Of a stretch of DNA of 64,000 bases, positions 22,171-33,897 are shown one piece after another. Numbering within the stretch: position 1 is the stretch's first letter; each line of letters begins with the position of its first letter. Position numbers and translations under genes: made by a program. The notes below the pieces were generated by a model. The model saw only the letters and a list, made by a program, of their open reading frames with translations. It did not search any database and had not been told where the DNA came from. The stretch is taken from NCBI GenBank assembly GCA_944739405.2, contig OX123199.2, positions 6,437,898-6,501,897 of the forward strand. Reading direction: 5' to 3'. The DNA comes from Euclidia mi. Its lineage: Eukaryota; Arthropoda; Insecta; Lepidoptera; Erebidae.

Positions 22171-23840
22171 AGTGTAATGATATAAACCAATTTCACCCTC
22201 GAGCTATCGCACCCTTGCGTCGATCACAAACAGTCGCACGCAGTCCGTGACACTGCAACTTTAAGTGTATATTTTGGGTATATAGATATGTTAAGAAACT
22301 GTCTAGTACATAACTAAAATTTTTTTTTATTTGTGTAAACGATAACCAAAACTCACGCGGGCGGAGCTATGATCATAGGCCGGTCAATCTTAAACATATA
22401 TACCTAGATAACTAGAACACTGATTAGAACACCTACATAGTGCAGTGCGACTGTTGACTTATTCTATGAGTACCGGTATATTGTGACGAAGGCAGACAAA
22501 AATAATGAATAGCCTAAAGTTTACCCTGTAAAAGATAATTTTAACTGCTGAGAGTAATTATTGTAAATGTGGATATCACCTACACCGGTTACTTTACGAG
22601 ATTCCTCTTATCACTATTTATGCAATGTTAGACCCAAGTTTCATTAGGTCCTGTCTACATGAATGTAATACGGGTCATACGGGACTGACAGGATATAACC
22701 TGTCAGGTCCACCAAAAATTATTCATATACCGTGACGGCGTTGACGAGGTACTCTTCCTAGATAGCCTACAATAATTCAGTCGAGCTTTTATACTTGGCG
22801 CGGTAACGAAACCATAGCGCAATTCAGCCGGACGGGTCAAACATTTCCAACTACTTTCTCATACAAAATGCTGAAAGCTGGAGAGATAGTGATAAAATTG
22901 TAACAGGTATTCACGAAAATTATAATAATAAAATGTTTTTGTCATGTATAGACAAAAATAAAGCTGTACTTTAATATTTATCACCTGTGCATGATATGAA
23001 AATTTTTCAAAGATGCAAATTTGTTTCTGTTGCGTATGCATTTAAATTTTCCACCGACTTTGAATAAAATAAAGACATTCTCAGTTCTGCATGTCATAGC
23101 AGTTTAGCAGTTTTCGAATTTTTTTCTTAATTTATATGTAATTAACTAGTACGTAGTTTTCATTTTTTAAACTGCAATTAAAAGCGCGCGCGTGCAATGC
23201 TCGAAATATCTACTTATCCATGGGGTCATAGGGCATCTAAAGAAGATATTGGCAGGGTAAATGTATCGATTTTGTACCTAATTAGAAAAAATCCATACTA
23301 AATTTGAGCCGCAATATCTCCTGAACCAGTAATTTCCCAGGTATGGTGCTGAAGTAAAAAATTGATTGGTACAACATGGGATTTCAGTTTTCGTTAAGGG
23401 TCTTTTTACATCCTATACAAATAATAAAACTAACTTACTTTAAAATGTATATACTTTAAAGTCAAATAGCCTACGACATTGGCTACAAAGCTTCATAATA
23501 TATTGGTCTACTACGAACGCCATCAATGATTCAGATACATAAGGACTTCCAAATAGCTATTCGCTACGACTGTATACGCATTCACATAACTAAGGAAATT
23601 GTGCTGTCATTAGTCGGTTACTTCAAATGCGCAGTGAAGCTTTGCGGACTGCAATGACTAAATGTATTCCAATCTCAAGACTCACATGGGCCAACGCACA
23701 CCGTTGTAAAGCCTAAGTCCTCCTATTGTATCAGCTCTTCTACGAAATAAGCAATCACATGCTATGCATTATAATATCTGCTACGATTAGAGAATTTTGG
23801 GTTTATGAGACTCTCATAGTTTGCTACGAGACACACAATT
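22170..23840. other. no gene seen; CTACG words scattered at 23,460-23,830
   Basis: AT-rich sequence with no plausible coding frame. CTACG words recur sparsely in the last 400 bp. Confidence 0.45.
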
Positions 23841-23847
23841 TAACATA

Positions 23848-23935
23848 ACTTCGCGCCTTTTATCCTCGAAGGGGTAGGCAGAGGTGTATTACACACCCAC
23901 ACTTCGCCCGTTATGTTTCGGTCCCAATGTAATAG
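23848..23935 (-). repeat. SINE family 2, 3' fragment
   Basis: Only the tail half remains: the complement of CCTCTGCCTACCCCTTCGAGG and the CGAAACATAA...GCGAAGTGTGG block. Confidence 0.7.
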
Positions 23936-23966
23936 GAAACACACACTTTAATATTAGATATGTACT

Positions 23967-25300
23967 AGCTGACCCGGCGAACTCCGTATCGCCTTTTTAA
24001 GGTATTTTTCCTTATTCCTTTTTTTTTCATAACCACTTTTCCAGGAATTGAACAAAGTTACCAAAGCCATCAGTGCTTAATCTAAAATTTCAGGATTTAC
24101 AAACAAACAAACATTGCTGACCGAGCAAAAGTTTTGCCATATAAATTATTTCTAGGGTCAAAAAAATTACTAACTTATTGTAAGTGGTAAATAATATTGA
24201 TAGAGGCAGATGACTGATCTAGGGATATGATTAAATTTAGTAATTTAATCTAAATAAAAAAAACATACATATTAGTAGGGCTATAAAAAATAGGGGTTTG
24301 TGCTAAAAGGCTGAAAATTAAGAGTTGTATGCATTTTTAATGCCACACCATAAAAAAATGAAAAATATTGCTGAAAAAATATTTGTTTTGGTTGGACCAC
24401 CCTTATGACTTAGGGGTTTAAAACAGATTACGACCAATTCTCAGACCATATAAAGAACAATGGCAGAATTAGGTCTGGGTTTGTTGTGGCGAGCTTAAAC
24501 TTCATATGAACAAAACAAATTGTTTATTTTTTCTAATATTTTTTATATTTTCACTTTGTCTCGATAAATCCGGATTATATTATGATGATAAAAATCATTC
24601 CAATTGATTACGAACTAGGTGCTTACTTTATTATTTGATTGTTGCCATAGACAATGGTGTGACAGGAATAGACGTTTGACATTGATGCGTATCGATTATT
24701 AAATAAGTAATCGATATGATCGACCTTTATAGGGTTGGTTTGGTTTAAAAAATAATAATTAAAATGCAGTTAATTAATTGTTAATCAATATTATATCAAT
24801 AAGCTAATTCTTTTGTAGCAAAACAACTTTTAAATCAAATAAAAACGTCACAGCATCGTTTTAACGTTATATCGATTTCACATCAAATCGATTTAAAATG
24901 TGCAGTTCTGCTTTTGTCTTTGGCTGTGACAGGTAGATGCTACAGAATAGTTCTGCGTTTAGATATCAATCTGACATAATGCCTTTGATAATTCAAACGT
25001 ACCCACATTGTTCATTCTTAAGTAAACATTAAACACCAATATCTTCTTTTTCCGGCTTTCCCGAGTGAAAATAGAATAATTTATAGAGTCTGTTACTTAC
25101 GCCGAATTTTTTGATATATTTTTTATTACTGAGCGCTTCAATTTAATTTCAGACATTTTGATGTATAAAGATCTGCCATTATCCTTTTAATAAAACTTGG
25201 TCTAGCCGTTTCGGAGGAGTACCGTGACTAACACTGTGCAATGATTTTTTTGACTCCGTATGCCCCTGGCGTGGACAACTGATCTAGTAATATGATTAAA
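23967..25300 (-). repeat. older Helitron-like repeat remnants, left side of copy A
   Basis: A minus-strand 3' terminus ending GGGTCAGCTAG lies at 23,967-23,977. The rest contains repeat blocks (GGCTGAAAATTAAG, GGACCACCCTTATGACTT, CTGATCTAGTAATATGATTA) that recur at 30,016-30,943. Helitron A (25,301-30,015) sits inside such a repeat. Confidence 0.45.
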
Positions 25301-26235
25301 TCTATACATATAATAAAATGGTAGGAAAGTCAAAACTGTAAATTGAATATTTTTTTAAAAGAATACATGGGGTGTGATCTACTATCAATACCGAGGCCAA
25401 AAATATAGTTTTTAGAATTTTTGTCTGTTTGTCTCTTTATCTGTTTGTCCTTATATCCGGGATAAAGTAAAAAAGTACTGCATGGATTTACTTCAAATTT
25501 GGCACAAATATTATCAAAAAGTCGGGTCACCACATAGGCTACATATAATCACACTATGACCTACAGGGAACGAGCAGAGAACCTTTATTTCTTCAACGCA
25601 TTCTGTAACAACGTGTAATGTAACAATGCATATTTGAATGTTGTTATTATGTTAACTATGCTATAAGCTAGTTTCACACTATAAAAATCACGCAATATAA
25701 GTAACTTAGGCTGATAAAAATATTTATTTGAATATAAGTAGAATTAAGACAATTTTAATGCAGCGCCATCTAAGAGAGTTCAAAACCATCAAGTCGAATT
25801 ACATGTGTAAGCCCTTTTTGGATATAAATAATTTATATTTGAACATGTTGGCGACGTTAATAGTTGTTTGCAAAAGTCATAGATGGAGTTGTACATTTTC
25901 TTCTTAAAATTTTATTTTTAATTCGTTTCAGAAATGAGCAAGACTATAAGTTGAAGTAATTTAATTAATTAACTACACCATCGCCACCCTTGATTGCTTA
26001 CATCATTTCTGTCAGAATAAATAGTAATAGAGTTAGTACAAAATAAACATTTTGGTCACATAGGTGTAATTATTGCTTCTTAATTAATATATTTTCATGC
26101 CGCATGTAAACTTGCTTTAAATTGTCTTCCGGGATATAAGTACATATAGCACGTACCTTTGTTTGGATTAACTGTATATAAACATTAGCGAGATGTGGAA
26201 CTAGCTAGATTATTTTTACTCACACACAGCCACAT

Positions 26236-27059
26236 TTATTGTTACGTCTGCAGCGGTTTGGCGGATTCTGGTGTTCTCTATACATGAGAAGCATCCTACC
26301 GTAATGCATTTACACGACCACCTAGAGAACGGCAAGCGCATATATTTTGATCCCGACAGCGTTGCTGAGCACTTGGAAAATCCGCGTCAAACAACTCTCT
26401 TGGCATTTTTCAGGCTCTGTAAAATCGATCAGTTTGGGAGGTCCCTTACGTATGACGAGATGCCTTCATATTACACGTACGACAAGCAAAAGGGTGTATT
26501 TAACCGACGTTGACGAGGAGGTGCTGTGGAAGGTTTTCCGGGAAGTTTCAAGGACACCGCATTTTGTAGAGTTTATACCGTACACACAAATAATGTCGAA
26601 TGCTATTTTCTGCGGTTGTTACTTCACACGGTCCGAAGCCCAACGACTTTCGCCTTTCTGAGGACATTTGATGGCTTGGAGTATCCCACTTACCGCACAG
26701 ACTGCGTAGTTCGTCACTTTCTCGACGGTGACCAATACTGGGATGACAACCTCGCGGAGGCGAGCGTCAGTGACAGTCCCAGCCGCATGCGTCATCTGGT
26801 TGACGACATCTTGGTGTTTTGTGGAGTCGCGAACGCGGTAGCTTTCTGGGAGAAGTATCGCCATCATCTGTCTGAAGATTTTCTACGAGCTTTGAGGCGT
26901 GTTACTAGAGACGAAGTCGAAGTAACTGATGACAGCGTGCTGAACACCTGTCTCAGTTCACTTCAAGACGTGGTCATTTCTATCAGCGGCAATCCACTGG
27001 TCAAATATTTGTTACCAGCTTCCCAATCATCACCGCATCAAGACCGTGAAAATTGGGAG
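26236..27059 (+). pseudogene. Helitron helicase, N-terminal segment (copy A)
   Basis: Frames in order: HPTVMHLHDHLENGKRIYF, LLAFFRLCKIDQFGRSLTYD and EMPSYYTYDKQKGVFNRR (linker between Rep and helicase in Helitron proteins), then after a frameshift near 26,512 CRVYTVHTNNVECYFLRLLL, FLRTFDGLEYPTYR and DDNLAEASVSDSPSRMRH. These match the conserved region just upstream of the Pif1 domain. The HUH replication-initiator domain that should precede it is missing. Confidence 0.8.
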
Positions 27060-27065
27060 TATAAC

Positions 27066-27864
27066 CAGGCCTGGCGCACTTCGCATTTTAGGTACAAACT
27101 TACAAGTACCTCGGCCGACCACGTCGACGTGGTTGGATTTAGTGGGTTGCCGCGCGCCGCTCACATTAGACGTCACGCAACGCAACGAGTGCGACCGCTC
27201 CGTATTCTCACGCGCCGTGTTCATACACTGTTCAAATTATATACCTAAACGCCTTTATCAACGAAAATGTATCATCACAAGTCTAATGCAAAGTATTGCT
27301 CAATTAACTGTGTGTCGAAAACGACTTGAAAATTTGATTTTATTTTATTTATATTACGAGAGCAACTTGAAAATTAGATTTTTTGTTTGTTGAGATATCT
27401 TAACGATTATGGTGTCAAATTAAAGATCTAGTTCAAAAACCATTTTATCTGTTTGAATCATGTAAATCGGTCCACGCGTTTAGGATATAACTAAGAATCA
27501 GTATAGTAAAAATGTAAACAACCAGAATTCTTGTGGTATGTGTTCTACGAGCTCAAATAGTGGGATAGGATACTTATATGATAATTATTTATTATTAGGT
27601 ACGTGGTCAAGTAGGTAGATAGGCGATGAATAAATATTATAGTTGCAGCGGCAAGTCAACTACCCTAGCGCGCCACTCCGCGCCAGACAGTGACAGCGTT
27701 ATGTGTTAGAAAAGAAAGGGAACCGTTAGGTTAATATCGCATTAGGCACTGAGTGCTTATGCGAGTTGAATTGCACTTTGTTGCTTAGTAGCAAGAGTCG
27801 CAAATTCAATGAATTGGTTTGACAAGTGAATTTTCTGTACGTTAGTACTATTCTTTATTCTGTG
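27066..27864. mobile_element. 799-bp insertion unique to Helitron copy A
   Basis: Copies B and C read straight through ...GGGAGTATAACGCTGAGAC. Copy A carries 799 extra bases between two GTATAAC repeats (27,059-27,065; 27,865-27,871), so a 7-8-bp target duplication is likely. The left end starts CAGGCCTGGCGCA, reminiscent of hAT ends, but no matching right terminal inverted repeat was found. No convincing coding frame. Confidence 0.6.
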
Positions 27865-29418
27865 GTATAACGCTGAGACAATTTGAAATGACCACCTTAC
27901 GAATTTTACGACACCGTCCTTAAAAGCGTTGGGCAAAGCCAGGCTAAAATGTTTTTCTTGGATGCTCCTGGTGGAACAGGAAAAACATTTGTTACTACTG
28001 GCATACTTGCAGAGGTCAGGAGGCAAGGCAAAATTGTCATTGCTGTAGCGTCGCCGGCAATCGCTGCCACACTGCTTCCGGGTGGCAAGACAGCACATAC
28101 CATGTTTAAATTTCCCATCGATTTAGAGAGCGCCGTAGTACCCGTTTGTGGTGTGTCACGTAACAGTGATAAGGGACACGTGCTCAAGGATTGCTCTCTG
28201 ATTGTATGGGATGAGCGTACGATGGCCAACAGGAAGGCAGTTCAGGCCATGGACAGAACCCTGCAGGACATCCGCAGGAACGAGTATTTAATCACACATT
28301 TGGTCACAGTTCTGTTCAGTGACGATTCCCGACAAACTCTTCTCGCGGTGACGCGGGGATCGAGGGCTGACGAGGTGAGTCATCATCATCATCATCATCA
28401 GCCTTTAACAGTCCACTGCTGGACTAGGCCTCTCTTTTGAAAGGAGGAATTGGCCTACTATACCACGCTGGCCAAACGGGTTGGCATTGGGTTTGTATCA
28501 AGTTTTCCTTCTCTTACAGTGCTGTTCTTGCTCCCTCTGTCGGCTCTTACGACACCCATGGGATGATATCGGGTGGTGACATTCCGTATTCTTAATCCGT
28601 CACCACACGGACAAGGTGAGTGCTTCGTTGAAATTATCTTTGTTGTGGTCAAGAGTTCGTATGCTGCGCTTGACCATTAATATGATAGCTCAGCTTGGCG
28701 TCAATGCACGTGCTCAACAATTCTAAGATGTCTTTCTAAGTCTTGGCGAAGACACTCTACCAGAGGAGAGAGGTGGATAGGTGGTGCTTCCAGAGTCTCT
28801 CAGTAAAGTTGTATCCAGCTTAGAATTATACGGCTGTATACCGTAATAGCAGAATTTGTGAGTGTGTGAGTGGCCTATTTTGACGCCCAAAAATGATCAG
28901 GCTGTAGCAATTAACGAATGCATTCTCTCGTAAATTGAGAGGAATGAAGTGGTCTACACCTCTATAAACACTGTCGTCGAGCAAGAAAACGCCACACATT
29001 ATCCCGTGGAATTTTTGAACTCCCAGTCAGCAAGTGAACTTCCAGCGCATAGCATCAAGCTGAAGGTCAGTGTCCCGATTATGCTTCTTCGGAACCTATC
29101 TCCTCCGAAGTTGTGTAACGTGACCCGCCTGAAAGTCATCTCGCTCCACAGACACACCATTTAGGAAATTCTTACGGGTTGTGGCGTCAGCGAGGCAGTA
29201 TTTATACCACGCATTCCTCTCATACCTCATAATTCAAGTGCATACAGTTCCCCGTGAGTGTTTGCTTCACGAAGACCATCAAGAAGTCGCAGAGGCAGAC
29301 ATTGAGGGCAGCGGGTGTCCTATATGTCGCTTGCTCCCGCGTCACAAGTCCTGACTCTCCTTACATTTTGGCTGCGGAGAGGCAAACCACTAATGTTGTA
29401 TATCGAGAAGTCCTATAA
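27865..29418 (+). pseudogene. Helitron Pif1-like helicase, C-terminal segment (copy A)
   Basis: The Walker A motif is FFLDAPGGTGKTFVTTGIL (27,952-28,008). It is followed by VIAVASPAIAATLLPGGKTA (motif Ia), DCSLIVWDERTMANRKAVQA (DE-box, Walker B), QTLLAVTRGSRADEV (motif III region), then after the 233-bp repeat a run of residues like LGEDTLPEER, VPIMLLRNLSPPKLCN (late helicase motif), and in the last frame VLYVACSRVTSPDSPYILAA ending near 29,418. Several frameshifts and stops break it; the order is that of Pif1-type Helitron helicases. Confidence 0.85.
28381..28613 (+). repeat. 233-bp CATCAT-headed repeat (MINE-1-like) inside helicase, 8-bp TSD
   Basis: Starts with CAT repeats, then CAGCCTTTAACAGTCCACTG (a lepidopteran minisatellite-associated repeat), and ends ...CCGTCACCACACGGACA. 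It is flanked by exact AGGTGAGT at 28,373-28,380 and 28,614-28,621. Removing it restores the helicase frame DEVSASLKLSLLWSRVRM. Present at the same site in copies B and C. A lone copy lies at 30,181-30,440. Confidence 0.8.
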
Positions 29419-29650
29419 GTATGTATTTTACCCTTTTATGTATTCCTTATTTTCTCCATCTGCTTCAGTCACAACTTATGACTTAATTCAGCAGAATCAC
29501 CATAAAGTCATTTATTCAAAGCAGGCTGAAAATCAGCACTTTTTGAAGGTCAATTTTACAAAAGACAGTCTCCCTCTGTTACTTCACTTTCTGCAGGTAT
29601 GAAATATAAAGAAGAAACGGGTAAATGAATATTATTTTAAAAGGTATAAT

Positions 29651-29932
29651 ATCTTCTCATATCTTCACGCCTTTTATCCCCGAAGGGGTAGGCAGAGGTG
29701 AATCACACCCACACTTCGCCAGATATGTTTCGGTCCCAATGTAATAGGGGCCGAGCCTATTGCCATCTACCGGGCACATTGTTAAGCGAGCGATATTTAA
29801 TTAATATTTTTTAATACACACATAACTTCGAAAAGTCATAGGTGTGTGCTGGGGTAGCTGGGGATCGAACCCAAGACCATCGTCTCAGCAGTCCGTTACA
29901 TACACCACTGGGCTATCGCCACCGCGTATTTC
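29651..29932 (-). repeat. SINE family 2 carried in Helitron A
   Basis: A full SINE of about 282 bp, tRNA-like head at the high end (complement of TAGCCCAGTGG A box and GGTTCGATCCCC B box). It is bounded by TTAAAAGGTATAAT at 29,637-29,650 and 29,933-29,946. Copies B and C have it at the same spot, so it was inserted before the Helitron spread. Confidence 0.85.
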
Positions 29933-30015
29933 TTAAAAGGTATAATCGTAGGTATTTATTTAATAGTTAGGTGCTGTATAGCGTTCACGCAGACGACGTC
30001 GCGGGCAGCAGCTAG

Positions 30016-30943
30016 TTATTAATAAAGCTATTAAAAATTAAAGATTGGTGCCAAAAGGTTGAAAATTAGGAATTGTGTGTATTTTTAGTGATACACCACA
30101 AAAAACGTTTCGAAAACATAAATAACAAACATATTTGGGCTAGACAACCCTTAAGACTTACCGCGAAATTCAATATTGGACATATCATCATCAGCCTTTA
30201 ACAGTCCACTGCTGGACTAGGCCTCCAGCGTGGTAAAGTAGGCCAATTCCTCCTTTGAAAGGAGGAATTGGCTTACTATACCACGCTGGCCAAACGGGTT
30301 GGTATAGGGTTTGTATCAAGTTTTCCTTCTCTTACAGTGCTGTTCTCTGCATAATATGCCTTCTCTGTCGGCTCTTACGACACACATGGGATGATATGGG
30401 GATGGTGACAATCCGTATTTTTAATCCGTCGCCACATGGATAATAAACCAACCAAAATCCACAAGGATATTGGACATAAGGACCATACAAAATATCAAAC
30501 ATGTATTTCGAATCTCCAAATCCATGGATAGATCGAATATTGAAACCGGCCGTTTGGGGTTTGAAAAATAGTTAAATCGGTACACTCGTTGGGGCTGATA
30601 CTTACTGTGACACGATATTTTTTATTCCGCCTGGCGTGGATAACAGATCTAGTAATTTGATTCAATTACTTAAACGGCTATTAAAAAAAAATAGGGGTTG
30701 GTGATTGGGGAGTGAAAATTAAGGGTTATATGTATTGTTAATGACACACTATAAAAAATATAAAAATGAAAAAATATGTCCAAAAACCAATTTTTTTTTT
30801 GGGTTTGCCACCCTTACAACTTGGGGCTTCTAAGACCGATTCTCAGGCCTACCGAATATACGTGCAAAATGTCATACTAATCGGCCCAGCCGTGTGTGAG
30901 TATTTTAACTAACATTGTGACGCGAGAATTTTATATAAATAGA
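30016..30943 (-). repeat. older Helitron-like repeat remnants, right side of copy A
   Basis: A minus-strand Helitron 5' end TCTATTTATATAAAATTCTC lies at 30,943, preceded by A. The blocks near 30,660-30,900 match those at 24,260-24,460. A CATCAT-headed repeat (30,181-30,440) is embedded. Confidence 0.45.
30181..30440 (+). repeat. lone CATCAT-headed repeat with 65-nt palindrome
   Basis: The same repeat as 28,381-28,613, but with an added inverted copy of about 32 bases. CCAGCGTGGTAAAGTAGG at 30,225 pairs with its complement ending at 30,289, giving 30 of 32 matches and no loop. Confidence 0.75.
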
Positions 30944-31029
30944 TAAGTTAAAATACATCAGTCTGGTGGCACAATATTAAATTTTAAAGGTTTTAAATAC
31001 CTTTTATAATTAGATTTTATTATTTTTAG

Positions 31030-31440
31030 GGTTCCGTGCCTCGAAAGGAAAATATGGAACCCTTATAGAATCACTATTTTGTCCGTCCGTCCATCTACCA
31101 TGACCCTTTTTCTCAGGAACGCGTGGAAGTATTCAACTGAAATTAATATCAAATACTCAACGCTACTGTCCCTTAGAGCTAAAAAAATCAAACTTCTAAG
31201 CTAATGCAATCAAAAGATATCACCGGTTATGCCGTAAATTTCTGCAAATTTTCTCGCAAGGGAATCAAAACCGACAGGGTACTTCCCGTGATCTCAGAAT
31301 CTTGAAATTTGGTACGAAGCTACGTATTATAGCACAAATAAAGGAAAAATTGCGAAAACTGTAAATTTTTAGTTACATCATACAATAAAAATATTTTAAT
31401 ACTTTTAAAGTTATTTTAATAATTTTTAAGGAGGTGTAGA
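31030..31440 (+). repeat. interspersed repeat (GGTTCCGTGCCTCG type)
   Basis: Contains AGGGTTCCGTGCCTCGAAAG, CTCGCAAGGGAATCAAAACC-like and GAATCTTGAAATTTGGTACG blocks. Related units form a tandem set at 46,240-47,301 and an inverted pair at 52,080-52,695. Function of the family unknown to me. Confidence 0.65.
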
Positions 31441-31442
31441 GA

Positions 31443-31597
31443 CATTGTTTTTAATCATTCTTTCATTTATTCAGTTTGCTACAAGCATTATCTTTAGATT
31501 TAGTGCCCAGTTCGCAAAGCAAAGGTACGGAAAGAAGAGAAAGAACAGGCAACAAAACTCTTGGCCATTCTTTTTAATGGAAAAAAATCATAACTGG
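31443..31597 (-). repeat. diverged LINE 3' fragment
   Basis: AGTTCGCAAAGCAAAGGTACG and AGAAAGAACAGGCAACAAAACTC-like text parallels CGTTCGCAAAGCAATAGGTAG and AAGAACGGGCAATAAAACTC in the repeats at 8.8 and 61.9 kb. Confidence 0.5.
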
Positions 31598-31820
31598 ACT
31601 GCCTCCGTGGTCCAGTGGATAGCGTATGCGACTGCTGATCGGAGGTCCCGGGTGCGATCCCCGGGTCGGGCAAAAGTGTTACTATGTTTTTCTGAATTCT
31701 CAGTAGCAGTACGGACTCTGGATATGTAATAAGCTCGCCCCTATTACGTGGGAGCTATAAATTCATGGCGAAAGATGGGTATAATATTACACCACTACCA
31801 CCACCAGTAATAATATTACA
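31598..31820 (+). repeat. SINE family 1
   Basis: The tRNA-like head is clear: TGGTCCAGTGG A box near 31,608 and GGTGCGATCCCC near 31,650, followed by the family body to AAATTCATGGCGAAAGATGG. The acceptor arm does not pair fully, so it is a SINE head and not a tRNA gene. The same SINE, inverted, is at 51,448-51,655. Confidence 0.8.
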
Positions 31821-31907
31821 AGTACTAGCTGCTGCCCGCGACGTCGTCTGCGTGAACGCTATACAGCACCCAACTATTAAATAAATACCTACGATTATAC
31901 CTTTTAA

Positions 31908-32189
31908 GAAATACGCGGTGGCGATAGCCCAGTGGTGTATGTAACGGACTGCTGAGACGATGGTCTTGGGTTCGATCCCCAGCTACCCCAGCACACACCT
32001 ATGACTTTTCGAAGTTATGTGTGTATTAAAAAATATTAATTAATTATCGCTCGCTTAACAATGTGCCCGGTATATGGCAATAGGCTCACCCCCTATTACA
32101 TTGGGACCGAAACATATCTGGCGAAGTGTGGGTGTGTAATACACATGTGCCTACCCCTTCGGGGATAAAAGGCGTGAAGATATGAGAAG
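31908..32189 (+). repeat. SINE family 2 carried in Helitron B
   Basis: Same site and relative orientation as in copies A and C. Boxes TAGCCCAGTGG and GGTTCGATCCCC are intact. The flank ATTATACCTTTTAA at 31,894-31,907 is repeated with a mismatch after the tail. Confidence 0.85.
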
Positions 32190-32419
32190 ATATACCTTTT
32201 AAAATAATATTCATTTACCCGTTTCTTCTTTATATTTCATACCTGCAGAAAGTGTAGTAACAGATGGAGACTGTCTTTTGTAAAATTGACCTTCAAAAAG
32301 TGCTGATTTTCAGCCTGCTTTGAATAAATGGCTTTATGGTGATTCTGCTGAATTAAGTCATAAGTTGTGACTGAAGCAGATGGAGAAAATAAGGAATACA
32401 TAAAAGGGTAAAATACATA

Positions 32420-33847
32420 CTTATAGGACTTCTCGATATACAACATTAGTGGTTTGGCTCTCCGCAGCCAAAATGTAAGGAGAGACAGGACTTGTGACGC
32501 GGGAGCAAGCGACATATAGGACACCCGCTGCCCTCAATGTCTGCCTCTGCGACTTCTTGATGGTCTTCGTGAAGCAAACACTCACGGGGAACTGTATGCA
32601 CTTGAATTATGAGGTATGAGAGGAATGCGTGGTATAAATACTGCCTCGCTGACGCCACAACCCGTAAGAATTTCCTAAATGGTGTGTCTGTGGAGCGAGA
32701 TGACTTTCAGGCGGGTCACGTTACACAACTTCGGAGGAGATAGGTTCCGAAGAAGCATAATCGGGACACTGACCTTCAGCTTGATGCTATGCGCTGGAAG
32801 TTCACTTGCTGACTGGGAGTTCAAAAATTCCACGGGATAATGTGTGGCGTTTTCTTGCTCGACGACAGTGTTTATAGAGGTGTAGACCACTTCATTCCTC
32901 TCAATTTACGAGAGAATGCATTCGTTAATTGCTAAAGCCTGATCATTTTTGGGCGTCAAAATAGGCCACTCACACACTCACAAATTCTGCTATTACGGTA
33001 TACAGCCGTATAATTCTAAGCTGGATACAACTTTACTGAGAGACTCTGGAAGCACCACCTATCCACCTCTCTCCTCTGGTAGAGTGTCTTCGCCAAGACT
33101 TAGAAAGACATCTTAGAATTGTTGAGCACGTGCATTGACGCCAAGCTGAGCTATCATATTAATGGTCAAGCGCAGCATACGAAATCGTGACCACAACAAA
33201 GATAATTTCAACGAAGCACTCACCTTGTCCGTGTGGTGACGGATTAAGAATACGGAATGTCACCACCCGATATCATCCCATGGGTGTCGTAAGAACCGAC
33301 AGAGGGAGCAAGAACAGCACTGTAAGAGAAGGAAAACTTGATACAAACCCTATGCCAACCCGTTTGGCCAGCGTGGTATAGTAGGCCAATTCCTCCTTTC
33401 AATAGAGAGGCCTAGTCTAGCAGTGGACTGTTAAAGGCTGATGATGATGATGATGATGATGACTCACCTCGTCAGCCCTCGATCCCCGCGTCACCACGGG
33501 AAGAGTTTGTCGGGAATCGTCACTGAACAGAACTGTGACCACCCATTAAATGCTCGTTCCTGCGGATGTCCTGCAGGGTTCTGTCCATGGCCTGAACTGC
33601 CTTCCTATTGGCCATCGTACGCTCATCCCATACGATCAGAGAGCAATCCTTGAGCACGTGTCCCTTATCACTGTTACGTGACACAGCACAAACGGGTATT
33701 ACGGCGCTCTCTAAATCGATGGGAAATTTAAACATGGTATGTGCTGTCTTGCCACCCGGAAGCAGTGTGGCAGCGATTGCCGGTGACGCTAGAGCAATGA
33801 CAATTTTGCCTTGCCTCCTGACCTCTGCAAGTATGCCAGTAGTAACA

Positions 33848-33850
<3 letters not shown>
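32420..33850 (-). pseudogene. Helitron helicase, C-terminal part of copy B
   Basis: Minus-strand text from VTTGILAEVRRQGKIVIALA through CSLIVWDERTMANRKAVQA, the 233-bp repeat (33,226-33,461, flanked by ACTCACCT), VPIMLLRNLSPPKLCN, to the C-terminal YVACSRVTSP region. The Walker A half of the domain lies on the far side of the nested insertion, at 42,617 and above. Confidence 0.85.
33226..33461 (-). repeat. CATCAT-headed repeat in Helitron B helicase
   Basis: Same insertion point as in copies A and C; the flanking duplication reads ACTCACCT on this strand (33,218-33,225 and 33,462-33,469). Confidence 0.8.

Positions 33851-33897
<47 letters not shown>

Larger units (their letters stand above)
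25301..30015 (+). mobile_element. Helitron copy A (4.7 kb)
   Basis: 5' end TCTATACATATAATAAAATG preceded by A; 3' end GTCGCGGGCAGCAGCTAG followed by T. The same two ends occur in copies B and C. Internal order: about 0.9 kb noncoding, a Helitron-helicase N-terminal piece, an extra 799-bp insertion unique to this copy, the P-loop piece, a 233-bp repeat, the helicase C-terminus, a SINE and the 3' hairpin-like end. No HUH (Rep) domain is visible, so the copy cannot be autonomous. It is inserted in an older Helitron-like repeat. Confidence 0.85.

Noticed and set aside
28381..28398. Histidine run (CAT repeats) in an open frame of the helicase
   Set aside because: It is the microsatellite head of the inserted 233-bp repeat, not a protein feature.
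31600..31675. tRNA-Arg-like sequence
   Set aside because: A and B boxes are good, but the acceptor stem does not pair and a SINE body with an RTE-like tail follows.
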